From Lasiosphaeria ovina (Eukaryota > Ascomycota > Sordariomycetes > Sordariales > Lasiosphaeriaceae), in contig JAULSN010000005.1 of assembly GCA_033439765.1 (NCBI GenBank), forward strand, positions 3,363,001 through 3,427,000: a stretch of 64,000 bases of DNA, given 5' to 3'. Positions 1-11,015 of this stretch are shown one piece after another; position 1 is the first letter of the stretch, and every line of letters starts with the position of its first letter. The position numbers and the translations under genes were made by a program. The notes below the pieces were generated by a model, which was not told the origin of the DNA, searched no databases, and saw only the letters and a list, made by a program, of their open reading frames with translations.

Positions 1-891
1 GGTCCACAGACTACATAAGTAGCCCTTTATTCGACAGTCTTCTAGTGACCGCCTTGTGGTGAGGTGCGCTGGGAGAAGAACATCCAGATACATAGAGAGG
101 CAAAATGCCGACATCAACAGGCGACCTGTGACACGGCTTTCAGGCGGTTATTCTAACAATGCTGCTCATTCAAATAAATACCAGAGATGGTGCCGGTAAA
201 CATGTCAGGTTCAACTCAACGGTAGAGGCTTCCGAAGAGCGGAAGGTCTCTGGGGATGGCCTGGAACGGGCATTTAGAGGCTTGAGTCTGGACAGTTCAA
301 AGCGAGCAGAGGATACAAAACCTGGCGAGTTATGCAGGAGATCCGGTTTGTAGGAGGGGCGAGCAGTAAACACGAGTTACTTCGTGCTTGAGAAGCTGGC
401 CTTCTTGTTTAGAGCTCTCTTGTTCGTGAGCTGGAGCTCAGCTTCTCCTCAAGGTAACGACGTGAAATATAAATATTTAACTTTATGGTATATGCGTTAA
501 ACTCGAGAGTTGGTGTGTCAGGCGACATGAGCGATGGTGACGGAACTGGTGAACTGGGGGGGGGGAGGTGAAGGCAACCCCCCGCGCCGGACCGCAACGG
601 TTTGGGCTGTAGCAGTTCGGATCAGCCATGCCAGGTCCAGTTAGGGGTTCGAACTTCCAGCTCCAACGCTAACACCTTTGCGTTCCGGTCCATTTTCCTT
701 CCTCCCTGGGTTTCCTTTACCCATCTTCTTGGGCGCTTACAACCCATCTCAGGTACAGCCGGAGGAGGACGGCCGTCAAACAAACCGGTGCAATTCCGTA
801 CCGCTTGGCCTATTTATAGGATGGTAGATACTCTAGAGCCATAACCAAAACATGCGGCACCCTTCTGGGACGTGGAAAACGAGGTCGACCA
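1..891. other. intergenic, no gene recognised
   Basis: Only short overlapping ORFs without family resemblance are seen. Composition is mixed, with a small AT-rich patch near 460-500. No tRNA, rRNA or transposon ends were recognised. Confidence 0.5.
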
Positions 892-1185
892 TTATCGAAT
901 AGGCTGGATAGATCTCGACATATGCTTCTGAATTTGTTGACGATGCTTCAAAAACTCAAAGTTGTGAATACCATACCCAAGAGCAGGCATTGTGTGTTTT
1001 CGGACAAATCTTTTCCAAATTTGTGGTTGGATGTTGAGACGCAAGCAAGTCGCGTTGCTCACGGAATAGCTTGCGGTGAAGTGTAACCCTTCTGTGGTTT
1101 GAGAACATTCCAGCCAGTCACCACACCAGTGTCGTGCTTTGTGATCCCTATGATCTTCCCCGGCAAAGAACCTCACAGCTTCCAC
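892..1185 (-). pseudogene. exon-like coding fragment, function unknown
   Basis: A 97-codon open stretch on the minus strand has a protein-like composition (many aromatic and Arg/His residues, for example PALGYGIHNFEFLKHRQQ). It has no ATG. It begins directly after a TAG that sits in a plausible splice-acceptor context (TTGCTAG followed by GTGGAAGC), so it may be an internal exon of a decayed or unresolved gene. No family was recognised and no matching upstream donor exon could be assigned. It lies beside repeat copy A in the accessory region around the NLR gene, where decayed coding pieces are common. It could also be a chance ORF. Confidence 0.25.
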
Positions 1186-1745
1186 CTAGCAATGGCTTTG
1201 TTTACCTACCCCTGATTTATCTAGAACTATTAGAGGAGCAAGGAAGGCCGGTGATCACCCACTGCATATATCATACCTCTGTAATACCATGCACTAGGTA
1301 TCCTGACCGTGGCTTGGCATCACATCAAGTAGGTACCGGCCAACAGCCGTGCCCTGCGCTGCCTTGACCCAGTACTTGCGGCGTCCAGCAGCGAGCCGGC
1401 CTACGGCCAGTAATGTGCGTCATCGTCTTCCCGCCCGCCAAGCCGCAGTGCTGACCGTAAACCCTGGAGCGACCTATAAATCCAGTCCGGCGTCCGCCTA
1501 TCCCAGCAGCAACAAATGACTAACAAATGGAGATTTGTCAATATTACGCAAGGGGCGGAAACAAAGTAGTATAAAGCAAATATTCCTCCCTGACCCTTCA
1601 CTTAAATAGAGGTATAAGAAATATATAACCCTAATTTGTTAATTAGACTCGAAATGTCTCAGTTTGGAAGTTATACTCAGCGGCCCTCTGTCTGACTCGA
1701 GATAGGGCGATTTCTAGAAAATGATAGGCTCTATATCTCGAGCGG
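1186..1745. other. intergenic downstream of the NLR gene
   Basis: Contains repeat copy A (1292-1430), then an AT-rich patch (about 1600-1640) and a perfect 9-bp inverted repeat, CTCGAGATA at 1696-1704 and TATCTCGAG at 1734-1742, just past the NLR stop codon. An AACCCTAA word lies near 1628. No gene was recognised. Confidence 0.5.
1292..1430 (-). repeat. direct repeat copy A (gene-relic tail)
   Basis: This 139-bp segment matches 7296-7437 in the same orientation, with nine differences that are all transitions and one 3-nt indel. Read on the minus strand both copies encode the same peptide tail (core RRKYWVKAAQGTAVG then LLDVMP and HGQDT). In copy A the codon after HGQDT is TAG, while copy B has CGG. 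The two copies flank the NLR gene about 6 kb apart. Confidence 0.75.
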
Positions 1746-3512
1746 CTACCGGAACGCGCCTGTCGCCGTATCCCAGAGCCGTACTGTCTCATCGGATGAA
1801 GCCGACGCAAGCGTCTGGCCGTCCGGCGAGAAAGCTACTGCGTTAACATCATCGTTATGGCCCTCGAGCGTCTGCCGGAACGCGCCTATCGCCGTATCCC
1901 AGAGCCGTACTGTCTTATCTAATGAAGCCGACGCAAGCGTCTGGCCGTCCGGCGAGAAGGCTACTGCGTAGACAATATTGCTATGGCCCTCGAGCGTCTG
2001 CCGGAACGCGCCTGTCGCCGTATCCCAGAGCCGTACTATCCTATCGAATGAAGCCAACGCAAGCGTCTGGCCGTCCGGCGAGAAGGCTACTACGCGGACA
2101 TAATCGCTATGGCCCTCGAGCGTCTGCCGGAACGCGCCTGTCGCCGTATCCCAGAGCCGTACTGTCTTATCGTCTGAAGCCGACGTAAGCGTCTGGCCGT
2201 CCGGCGAGAAGGCTACTACACGGATATAATCGCTATGGCCCTCGAGCGTCTGCCGGAACGCGCCTGTCGCCGTATCCCAGAGCCGTACTGTCTTATCTAA
2301 TGAAGCCGACGCAAGCGTCTGGCCGTCCGGCGAGAAGGCTACTGCGCGGACATAATGGCTATGGCCCTCGAGCGTCTGCCGGAACGCGCCTGTCGCCGTA
2401 TCCCAGAGCCGTACTGTATTATCGAATGAAGCCGACGCAAGCGTCTGGCCGTCCGGCGAGAAGGCTACTGCGCGGACATAATCGCTATGGCCCTCGAGCG
2501 TCTGCCGGAACGCGCCTGTCGCCGTATCCCAGAGCCGTACTGTCTTATCGTCTGAAGCCGACGCAAGCGTCTGGCCGTCCGGCGAGAAGGCTACTGCGTA
2601 GACCCGATTACTATGGCCCTCTAGCGTCTGCCGGCACGCTTTAGGCGCTAGCCGCCAGTAGGCGCCTGTCGCCGCATCCCAGAGCCCTATTATTTTATTG
2701 GATAAAGCTAATGCAAGCGTCTGGCCATCTGGTGAGAAGGCTATTGTACGGACCCAATCGCTATGTTCCTTAAACGTCTGCCGGTAGGTACCTGTCGTTA
2801 TATCCCAGAGCCGTACTGTCTTATCTAATGAAGCCGACGCAAGCGTCTGGCCGTCCGGCGAGAAGGCTACTGCGCGGACATAATGGCTATGGCCCTCGAG
2901 CGTCTGCCGGAACGCGCCTGTCGCCGTATCCCAGAGCCGTACTGTATTATCGAATGAAGCCGACGCAAGCGTCTGGCCGTCCGGCGAGAAGGCTACTACG
3001 CGGACATAATCGCTATGGCCCTCGAGCGTCTGCCGGAACGCGCCTGTCGCCGTATCCCAGAGCCGTACTGTCTTATCGTCTGAAGCCGACGTAAGCGTCT
3101 GGCCGTCCGGCGAGAAGGCTACTACGCGGACATAATCGCTATGGCCCTCGAGCGTCTGCCGGAACGCGCCTGTCGCCGTATCCCAGAGCCGTACTGTCTT
3201 ATCGGATGAAGCCGATACAAGCGTCTGACCGTCCGGCGAGAAGGCAACTGCCAAAACCGAATCGCTATGCCCCTCAAGCGTCTGCCGGAACGTGCCTATC
3301 GCCATATCCCAGAGCCGTACTGTTTTATCATCTGACGCTGACGCAAGCGTCTGGCCGTCCGGCGAGAAGGCTACTGCCAAGACCGTATCGCTATGCCCCT
3401 CAAGCGTACGCCAGTAGTCGCCTGTTGCCATATCCAAGAGCCGTACTGCCTTATCGCCTGGAGCCGACGCAAGCGTCTGGCCGTCCGGCGAGAAAGCTAC
3501 TGCACAGGCCCA
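1746..3512 (-). repeat. 14-unit WD40-coding tandem array, 126-bp period
   Basis: Near-identical 126-bp units encode FSPDGQTLASAS...TVRLWDTATGAFRQTLEGH. Differences cluster at a few codons: around the SDY/SHY/SNR turn, the VRV/VRA/VYA position, LAS/LTS/LVS and the ASxD position. One unit carries a 24-nt insertion. A two-unit block is repeated within the array (2273-2469 equals 2801-2997, 197 bp identical by eye, offset 528 = 4 x 126 + 24). This indicates recent repeat shuffling or conversion. Confidence 0.9.
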
Positions 3513-6500
3513 ATTGCAAAGCCTCGCGAGCACCTGCCGGTGGGCTTCCCGAGGAAAGCTGTCAAAGCAATGCTCTATCAGCGGAAAATGGCTCAATTCA
3601 AGCAAGAGGTTGAAGAAGTCTTTCATAGACGCCAAACTGTAGTTTCGTCCGCGTGACAATTCCGTCACACAATCTTCGATGCCGGTCGCAAACTCGGGGT
3701 CAGGACTCAAAGAAGCGACTAATACCCGAGCCGCAGCATTGTGCTTGAGCAGAACAGCCGCAGCAAGAGGCAGGAAGTAACGGCCGCCACGGATGTTCAA
3801 GTGGGATGAGAGTCTTGGGTGGATTTGAAGAAGGCTATTCAAGCCATTGTCTGCAAGAATGTATATAATGTCAACCGTGTTGCTGTAATGCCGTGATCTG
3901 AATTTCTCGAAGGCATTGTAAAGTTTGACCCAATCCTCCTGGTACCCGGAGAACTGGAGCAGAAACCCGTCTTGAGAAACTCCGTATTGTTGCGCCTGAT
4001 TGGCATGAACAAGGACATTGTCGGTCGCATACCGGAGGAATGGCCACATTTGTATGAGATCCTGGGCCGACCCTGTACTGGCTTGTGAACCTCGGCTCTG
4101 ATATGCTTCAACCTCGGCCAGACACCGTAATTTGAGTGCGTCGTGACCGATTCCGGTAAATCCATCGTGGTTGAATGACGGCCAGAGTCGCCGTCGCCCG
4201 CTCTCCGAAAAGAAAAAATCGCGTACAGACTCATGTATGAACTGCACCGTCGGATCCTTGTCCTTTTTTCGTGTCTTGGTCACTTCTGCCAGACCTTTGG
4301 AAGAACTCAGGGCGAATCGACCCATGTCATCACGATCAACCTCCTTTGCTGTCCAGGAATCATGAAGATCCTTGTCTCCTGCACGGCGGAGAGCAAAGAA
4401 ATATTCCGTTAGGGTCACAGGTCGGATGGCAAAGAGGATCAACTGGATACAGAACCGTAGCTCATCCATATCTTCGTCGTCTCGAGCTAGGATCATGTCG
4501 AATAGATTGTCCAGTCCCATAGGTATTGTGCTGAGACATTTTTGGAGCTGGTCAACTCGGCCCCCAGCACTTGTTTTGTTGAGCATAGAAATAACCAACG
4601 CGACCCAAAGGAAGATCCCTGCTGACTTTACGAGAAGTTCGTTTCTGAAATTTTGGGCTTGCTTCGACTTGGACAGTCTCAGCTTGCTGCTGATATACCG
4701 GGCGATGTCTTCGCTGTGTTCATCTTGGTTCTCTAGTATGACTTCAAAGCCACATCGGAGTTCGATGAATGGATAATGCCGACTCGAGAAACATATGCGA
4801 AGGCGTATTCTTTTTCCAGCCGCTCGCTCGCCTAGGTCTTCGAAGAAGGATACCATGTCGGCAACGTCGTCATCATGGCACTCGTCCAGGGCGTCAATGA
4901 AGACCGATAAGTCCCGGTCACCCAGATAGTCTATGGCCCTTTCTATGGTCTTTTTCAGAGCCTCGATCTGCCAGCCAGATCTCTTTGTGACACGCCAGGC
5001 GTTAAAGTCGAACTCATCAAGGACTCGTTGGAGGTCCGTGGCATTTTGAAGCAGCTGCCAGAGCAGGGACCGGTAGAGACCCAAGGTGGATTTTTCAAGG
5101 TGCTCGCCAGGGGCGTAGAAAAAAAATGAGGCGAACAGACGCTTGGGATCTTTGGCAACAGACAATCTGGTCCTTTCCTCGAGGAACTTCATCAGGATCG
5201 ACTTGCCAGAACCGGGTTTCCCCTTGATCCACAAGAAGCCATGATGGTCACCAACGTTCTGTAGGTCCAGCCACTGGCGGTATTTCTCATTCTCAAGGAA
5301 CCATGTGCACGTCTTGTTGTGAGGAGCCTTCAGCGAGAGCAACCGAGCACCAATCTCATCAAAGTCCAAAAGGTCCATGAGCTCTTGGCGTTTGGTAAGG
5401 ACCTCAGCTGCCACTGGCGAGTCGATAGTGGGTACATTTGCGGGTAACGGCTCATTGTCAGGGGACACGCCATCCTCTGCGACACCACTCCGCTGGAGAT
5501 GTGGCCCGGATGAAATATGGATATAACCGTAGATGGAGCGCAGTGCGTGTGCGACTTTCTGGTATTCTGGGTCACTGTCGCCGGAGAATCGGACCATGTC
5601 CCGGTGATCCTTTCCGATATGGCGTTTTGTTTCGAGCTCAGGATCGCCAATACAAGAGGATTCATCCTCAACAACCTAGGTAAAGGGAGTCAGCGGCAAT
5701 TCAAGTTTCATTATTTTCGATGAGGAGTATGAACACATCTCTCACCTTTTTACCAAATAGAGCACCTAAAGGGTATTCTTCCTGAAAGGAAAAGATGGCC
5801 CAACGACTGTGCTTTGATAAGGTCACAAAGTTATCTTGAATTGACCTTAAATAATCCCCTCCTCGCAACAGGGTCTGTACGACGCCATCATTATGCTGTA
5901 ACACGAGTCCCGCTAAGGCCTTGAGCACGTGGTGCGCGATATTGAACGGGTCCGCTCCTCGATGGGGAGTGCCGAAGAATAACACGCCAACTGTCGATTG
6001 AGGAATGCTGCGCAGATGAGCCTGGGGTTCAGGTTGGCCGTGTTCGCTGGCTTTGAGCAAGGCAACCTTCGAGATCAGTCCACCTAGACTGTGGGCGACG
6101 AAGACGAGGGGTCGCGAAGGAGCATCCCGGCGGTTGTCGGCCAAGGTACAGAGCAAGTCCCAGCCATGGTCGCCCACGGACTTCTTGCTCACAGGACTGC
6201 TACCGAACCTGCTGCGGATATTCGTATCGTAGCCGTATGTGAGAACTCGAGAATGGGGAAGTGTAGCCGGAACTAAGTCACGGGGCCAATAGACGCCGTG
6301 TGGTCCTTGGGGGGGGTCGGGGTCATGTTTATCCAGTCCTGTGGGCTGTTGCGGACGTGACGAGAAGATGCGTGAGATTTTGGAAGGTGGAGGTTGGACG
6401 TCGCTGGAGCTAGGCACGGGGCGCTTCCTCAGCGGAAGGTTTCGTTCAGGGGGGTAGTCGAATGTCCAGGTTCTTTCGGGATGACCGGTGAAGCCGTGGA

Positions 6501-6675
6501 CAAAGAGGACACTGCAGCGGCGACGATTAGCGATGCCAAAATCCGTGAGTAGTGGTTTGGAGGTGGACAAGGTGGGGGACGGGAAGAGGGGCACAGACTC
6601 GATAGTGGGGTTCTCGGCCTCAAACAGGACGGTAATTCCATGTTCGTTCACTTTAGGAACCAGAGATCGGGCCAT
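1746..6675 (-). CDS. SesB hydrolase-NACHT-WD40 NLR-type receptor
   Basis: Two exons, 6675-5746 and 5675-1746, are joined at a 70-nt intron (donor GTGAGA, acceptor CCTAG, phase 0) and give 1619 residues. Residues 55-300 are a SesB-type alpha/beta hydrolase: LFVHGFTGHPERTW near 57-70, nucleophile elbow AHSLGG with Ser196, and GTPHRG at 235-240. The NACHT ATPase has P-loop GKPGSGKS at 462-469 and Walker B VFIDALDEC at 568-576. From about 1032 to the end lie 14 WD40 repeats of 42 residues (the seventh has 8 extra). Known relatives are fungal STAND proteins in heterokaryon incompatibility and non-self recognition (Podospora HNWD/HET-E class; SesB is one of their N-terminal modules). The ATG at 6675 was preferred to upstream in-frame codons because of its context (GTCAAAATGGCC) and position relative to the hydrolase. 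The last repeat stops at TAG where the other repeats carry CAG. Its role in this species is inferred. Confidence 0.9.
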
Positions 6676-7274
6676 TTTGACGGCTCCTCGTTCCGGGGAC
6701 GTAGAAGTTGGAGGTTGCAAGATGTAAGTTGCAAAACATAAGGAGGAGGAAGTGACAAGGCTCTGGAGGAGGTGACAAGGCTCTGGACGCTGCAGTTTGG
6801 AAGCTAGCTTGCTAGGAATCGACGCCCAATCGTGGCTGACCTCACACATAGCTAATCGCTCGCCTGACGACCTGTTCAGGTCTACACAGCACTTGTCGAC
6901 TGCTACAGCTTGTCAAGCTCTTGGCACACAACCGCGGTCTTACAGCCAATCAAGTCCGGTGCAGTGGAAGGTACCAGTCCGCCCAAAACCCAAACACCAG
7001 TCTGATCGCGCCACCTCCGAATAACGAAACAGCTACGAGAGTCCGGTTTCGCGATCCTCTGGCAATCCCGATCAGTCATAGACAATGCCGCACTACAACG
7101 AGGCACCTTAACCACTTCCAAGGGGAAAAGGAAAAGACATACTGTACCTCCCTAGCGGGTTATTAACAAACTGTTCAACGCCACATGTTTCGGCTCGAAA
7201 GTGAAGAATATCCCGAGTGAGCGAGTGGCTTAAGATTCCTCTCGAAGATAAATGTCGACCCCAAGACCTCTTAG
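6676..7274. other. 5' flank of the NLR gene
   Basis: Presumed promoter and 5' UTR of the NLR gene; only short unconvincing ORFs are present. Confidence 0.4.
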
Positions 7275-7830
7275 CTAGGCTGATAGAATCCCACGCACCG
7301 GGTATCCTGACCGTGGCCTGGCATCACATCGAGTAGGTGCCAGCCAACAGCCGTGCCCTGCGCTGCCTTGACCCAGTACTTGCGGCGTCCAGCGGCAGCG
7401 AACCGGCCTACGGTCAGTAATGTGCGTCATCGTCCTCAGTGCCTGAGCGAGGCTCACGCCTGGCGCCTCCGAATCCGGGTGGCGCGCTGCTATCGGGCAC
7501 CCGGCCGGCTGGCGATCGGTGCGATGGGCTGTTCCAGGCGCTCAACCCGGGGCAGTAAGTGGGCCCGGTCGGCGGCTGCCCGGCACCAGTCCAAGGCGAA
7601 GGGCCATCCGCGCCAGTCCAACAGAGTTGCACCATTATCCACTCTTTCCAATAGCCATAAGCATCCTCACACAGTCTTCTCTGTTCATACGCTGTGCATG
7701 CTCTTTCGAAAAGTCGGTTTGCTTCTTCGTGGATAGCTCGTTTCCGAAATCCTCTCCAAAGCCTCCAGATGGCTGGGAGAATGCTGGCCAAGGTGCTGAA
7801 GCAGGTAAGAGAAGGATGCGCATGTTCTTG
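7275..7830 (-). pseudogene. decayed gene relic, includes repeat copy B
   Basis: On the minus strand three protein-like stretches follow each other in shifted frames. The first (about 7790-7640) contains the stretch ending ACTAYEQRRLCEDAYGYWKEW. The second (about 7630-7490) contains NGATLLDWRGWPFALDW and RVERLEQPIAP and ends at a TAG. The third (about 7420-7275) is a tail with RRKYWVKAAQGTAVGWHLLD. One frameshift near 7630 and stops in between argue for a dead gene. The tail is the part repeated at 1292-1430. The family was not recognised; a transposon or repeated accessory gene is possible. Confidence 0.5.
7296..7437 (-). repeat. direct repeat copy B (gene-relic tail)
   Basis: Partner of copy A at 1292-1430. 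It is 142 bp, all nine mismatches are transitions, and it has one in-frame 3-nt insertion (GGC/GCC) that adds an Ala in the encoded tail. Confidence 0.75.
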
Positions 7831-7875
7831 ACCCGGAGTAGGGGTTTCCAGGAGTCCCTTATAAACAGAAACCAC

Positions 7876-8155
7876 GTATCATTCCTCGTTGATCTTAGTA
7901 CAACCTAAACCCATAATGGCTCGTTTCGCTGTTTAAGCACCAAGGCTGCTATACTTGTAAGAGACTTGAGCGCTTGGTGTTAAAGTCGCCGAAAATGGCA
8001 CCGTGCGCCAGCCAAATTCGGCCGCCAGAACACCGCTTTCTCGGTTTATGGAGTAGACAAAATATATATATATTTACATGATTAAACATAGAGACACACT
8101 TTTCTCTTTTCCCCCCCCCCCGCCGCCAAGAAAAGGGGTGTCTAGTATTTTTGGT
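7876..8155. other. 3' flank of the uS5m gene
   Basis: Short intergenic stretch with an AT run (8059-8075) and a C run of about 11 nt at 8111-8121, inside or near the 3' UTR of the uS5m gene. No gene was seen. Confidence 0.4.
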
Positions 8156-9610
8156 TTAATATACAGCTCCGCCATAATACACCTTGCGGACATCCACAAG
8201 CTTCCTCCCCCTCCCCTCGGCGATCTTCTCCGGGTCTTTCTGGTTCATCAGGGCCTGGTGCAGGGCCTTGACCGAGTTCATCGGGCTGCGAGCGCGAGGC
8301 ATTTTGGCGGCCAGATCGCGGATTCCTGCGGCCCGGCAAAGCTCAAAGATGCGGAAGGGCACGCGGAGGCCAAAGCCTGCAGCACAACGTCAGTGTTTTT
8401 TTTCTTTCAAGAAATCACGCACGAGGTGCAAGCGGGAGAGATTATTTTTACCTGGAGGTCGAGGAAACAGTTGCACGACAGTGGCGCCAACTTTGCCCTC
8501 GATGTTGCCGTACACGGTCCGGTTCTCGTATCTCGGAATCGGCTTCATGTCGGCGATGGCCAGGAGCTTCGCCTTCTCCATGGCCAAGGGGCCCTCGGTC
8601 GACTTTGCCATTCCAATCCCGAGCCACCCGTTCTCGTTGCCGGCGAAGGCCATGATGGAAGCACTCCTCACCTTGCCCAGACGCGTCTGGTTCACGACAT
8701 AGCGTCGCACGATGACCTTGACCCGGAGGGAGAGGATCTGCCTCACCGTCATGCCGGTGCGCTTCTTCAGGTCCTGGTAGATGCCCGAGTCGTCGAGGCC
8801 CTCGTCGGCCGGGTCGATGGCGTTCTTGTACAGCCCCGCGACGCCGGGCACCTTGTTGGGGAGGGCCGGGGCGAGCAGCGAGTTGCTCTGCCGGTTCTTG
8901 TCCGTCATGGACGAGCGCTCCAGGATGTACCCGAGCACGTCGGCGTCCGTGAGGACGCCCGACGACGTGTTGGAGGACTCGGTCTCGACGTAGCGCAGAA
9001 AGTCCTTCTTGGCCTTGTCGCGCACGCCGGCGGGCCAGTTCTTCTCGTCGGCGTGTCTCCACTTTTCGGGCACGAAGTCGGCCAGCCTCTTCATGGTGCC
9101 CGTCGGGTCGCCCGTCTTGAATTTGTCGGCCCACTCGACCAGGTCGGCAGTGAACTCGTCGAGGTCCATGAAGCGCGCCGTGGGGTCGGGGGGCGCCTTG
9201 TTCTTGGGGCGCTTGTCGATGATGGGCTGGATGTCGGCAAAGTCCTCAATGTAGGGCAGGATGTAGGGGTCGACGCGCAGGCGGCCCTGCACCGTCAGGT
9301 CCTTGGGGTCGATGGAGGCCTCGCCGGCCTCGAGGGCCGTGATCTGCTCGGGCGAGAAGCGCTTGCCGAGCTCGGCCACCTCCTCGGGCGTGAAGCGGGG
9401 GAAGTTCTGCTGTGCGAACTGCTCCACCTTCTCCTCCGTCACCAGCCCCATATCAGCAGCGCGTATGTTCTTGAAGCGTGGCCGGCGCCGGACGGCCAGG
9501 GGCGGCGACGTGTGGAACGAGTGGTGGTGACATGGCTGCGCTGGCGGAGTCGACAGGGCCACGAGCCGCCGCGAGAACAAACTCCGGGCCAACGGGCGTG
9601 GTACGCTCAT
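8156..9610 (-). CDS. mrps5: mitochondrial small ribosomal subunit protein uS5m
   Basis: Exons 9610-8452 and 8376-8156 are joined across a 75-nt intron (donor GTAAAA, branch CACTGAC, acceptor TGCAG, phase 1) and give 459 residues. The S5 core lies in the C-terminal third: the N-terminal S5 fold around VNQTRLGKVRSAS and MAFAGNENGWLGIGMAK, then the C-terminal S5 fold through VGATVVQLFPRPPG and FGLRVPFRIFELCRAAG. The first 30-50 residues are rich in Arg, Ser and Ala with no acidic residues, as in a mitochondrial presequence. Family proteins are structural components of the mitoribosome small subunit near the mRNA entry and decoding region. The fungal N-terminal extension of about 300 residues is usual for mitochondrial S5. 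The gene is divergent from the small membrane protein at 11016. Confidence 0.93.
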
Positions 9611-11015
9611 CGCGTTCCGCCGTCCTTCTTGCTGTCGCTATCGCTGTTGCCGTTGCTATCGGGGCCAGGCTGGGCTGTGGTCGTCGGGAGCCCCAATGGC
9701 AGCGGCTTGTTGCGAGGAGCTCGAACCGTGGTCGCGTCTCTTTCTTTTTCTGCTGCGAAGCTTGCGGCTGCTATGGGACTGTCTGACCACCCGCTCACCT
9801 TGATAGCAATGATTTTTTTGGGCCCAAGCTTAGCTAGTGCTAGTGCTAGTGCTAGTGCTCGGCGAATGGACCCTAGTCGGTCCCTTGCCGCCTAATATTC
9901 CAGGCCAAACATTCTTAGCCAGATGGACCGGCCCTTCCCAGAACGCCGGTAGAGTCATCTGACCCATCATGTGACCACAATCGAATTGAAGCCACATACG
10001 GATACCAATGCTCCACCTCCAGAATCTGTCTGAGCATATCCGTATATGCAGTCCGTCTATACTTGCCTGCGTTTACCCACGTTAATCCCCCGGGGGTTAC
10101 ATGGAAATCAATGATCTGCCAGCAACTTCAAGTCCTCTTGTCGGCAACGCAGTCGACGCTTCGAGTTCTGGCCTTGGCAGTCGGCTTGAGCGTTGGGGGC
10201 GGCCAGCCAATCAGGGTTTGCTTACCTAACTGCATCGGGCGACTCTGTCGCAAGTCTGAAACGCGGCCAGGGATCATTTTGCCGCAAGGTGCTTGTCACT
10301 TGTCACTTTCCCCCGTCGAGACGACGTCCCTCGACTAAGTCGGCCAGGCCAGCGTCTCAAGCCCTGCTTGGCCGGCATCTGGGGTGGTACTTTGTACTTA
10401 CGTAGTAGGGGAGGGAGAAGGGGACGTCTCGTGCGACTTTTGTGCTGGGAATCGTTTATTGTCGCGTCTGTGGTTTCAAGACGCAGCCCAGGCCAAGTGG
10501 TCTGGCCATCCCCCATCTCCCCTCTCTCGGGTTGCACTCCCATCTCTCGTTTTCTCTTATACCAAGCTTTTTTCACTCTTGCTTCCACCTGCATTACCCA
10601 CAGTGCACTTAAATAATTACTGATCTCTCTTCTCGGATTGCAAGCTGAAAGTACGCTTGATCTTCTTGAACTGCGTGTCCGGTTTCAATTTGATAGCCAT
10701 TCTGCGTCTTGTTGCTCGCTCGCCCTTGCTCTTTTTGCCCTGGAAGGCCAAGGATTGCAATAAACAAGGGCGAAACACTCCTGCGGCGCTTTGATCCCAA
10801 CTGTCTATTATCTACCTCTAGGCTCCTCCCCTCCTCCGCCTCACGATCTTTTTCTCTTTTTTTCTTCCACTCTTGCCTTGGTCATCTTCGCGAGGTCGTC
10901 CAAACAACAACAGTAATCCCAGCCAAGACCATAGAGAGGCCGACCGCCCACAACCGCCCACCAGCCTTATATACCCGTACATACGCCGCAGGCACACATA
11001 ACACATACATACACC
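9611..11015. promoter_or_regulatory. divergent intergenic region, uS5m / small membrane protein
   Basis: Contains a (TAGTGC) hexamer run near 9835-9860, CCAAT words at 10005-10009 and 10206-10210, and long C/T-rich tracts toward 11015 that look like a fungal promoter or 5' leader of the plus-strand gene. No coding region was recognised. Confidence 0.4.

Noticed and set aside
645..660. GGGGTTCGAACTTCC resembling a tRNA B box
   Set aside because: No A box or cloverleaf could be built around it.
1922..3613. Chain of plus-strand ORFs of 88-135 codons repeating MKPTQASGRPARRLL
   Set aside because: They are shadows of the WD40 array on the opposite strand.
8078..9895. 605-codon plus-strand ORF
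   Set aside because: Antisense to the uS5m gene, whose protein is recognisable and spliced; the plus-strand translation is low-complexity and arises from GC-rich codon bias.
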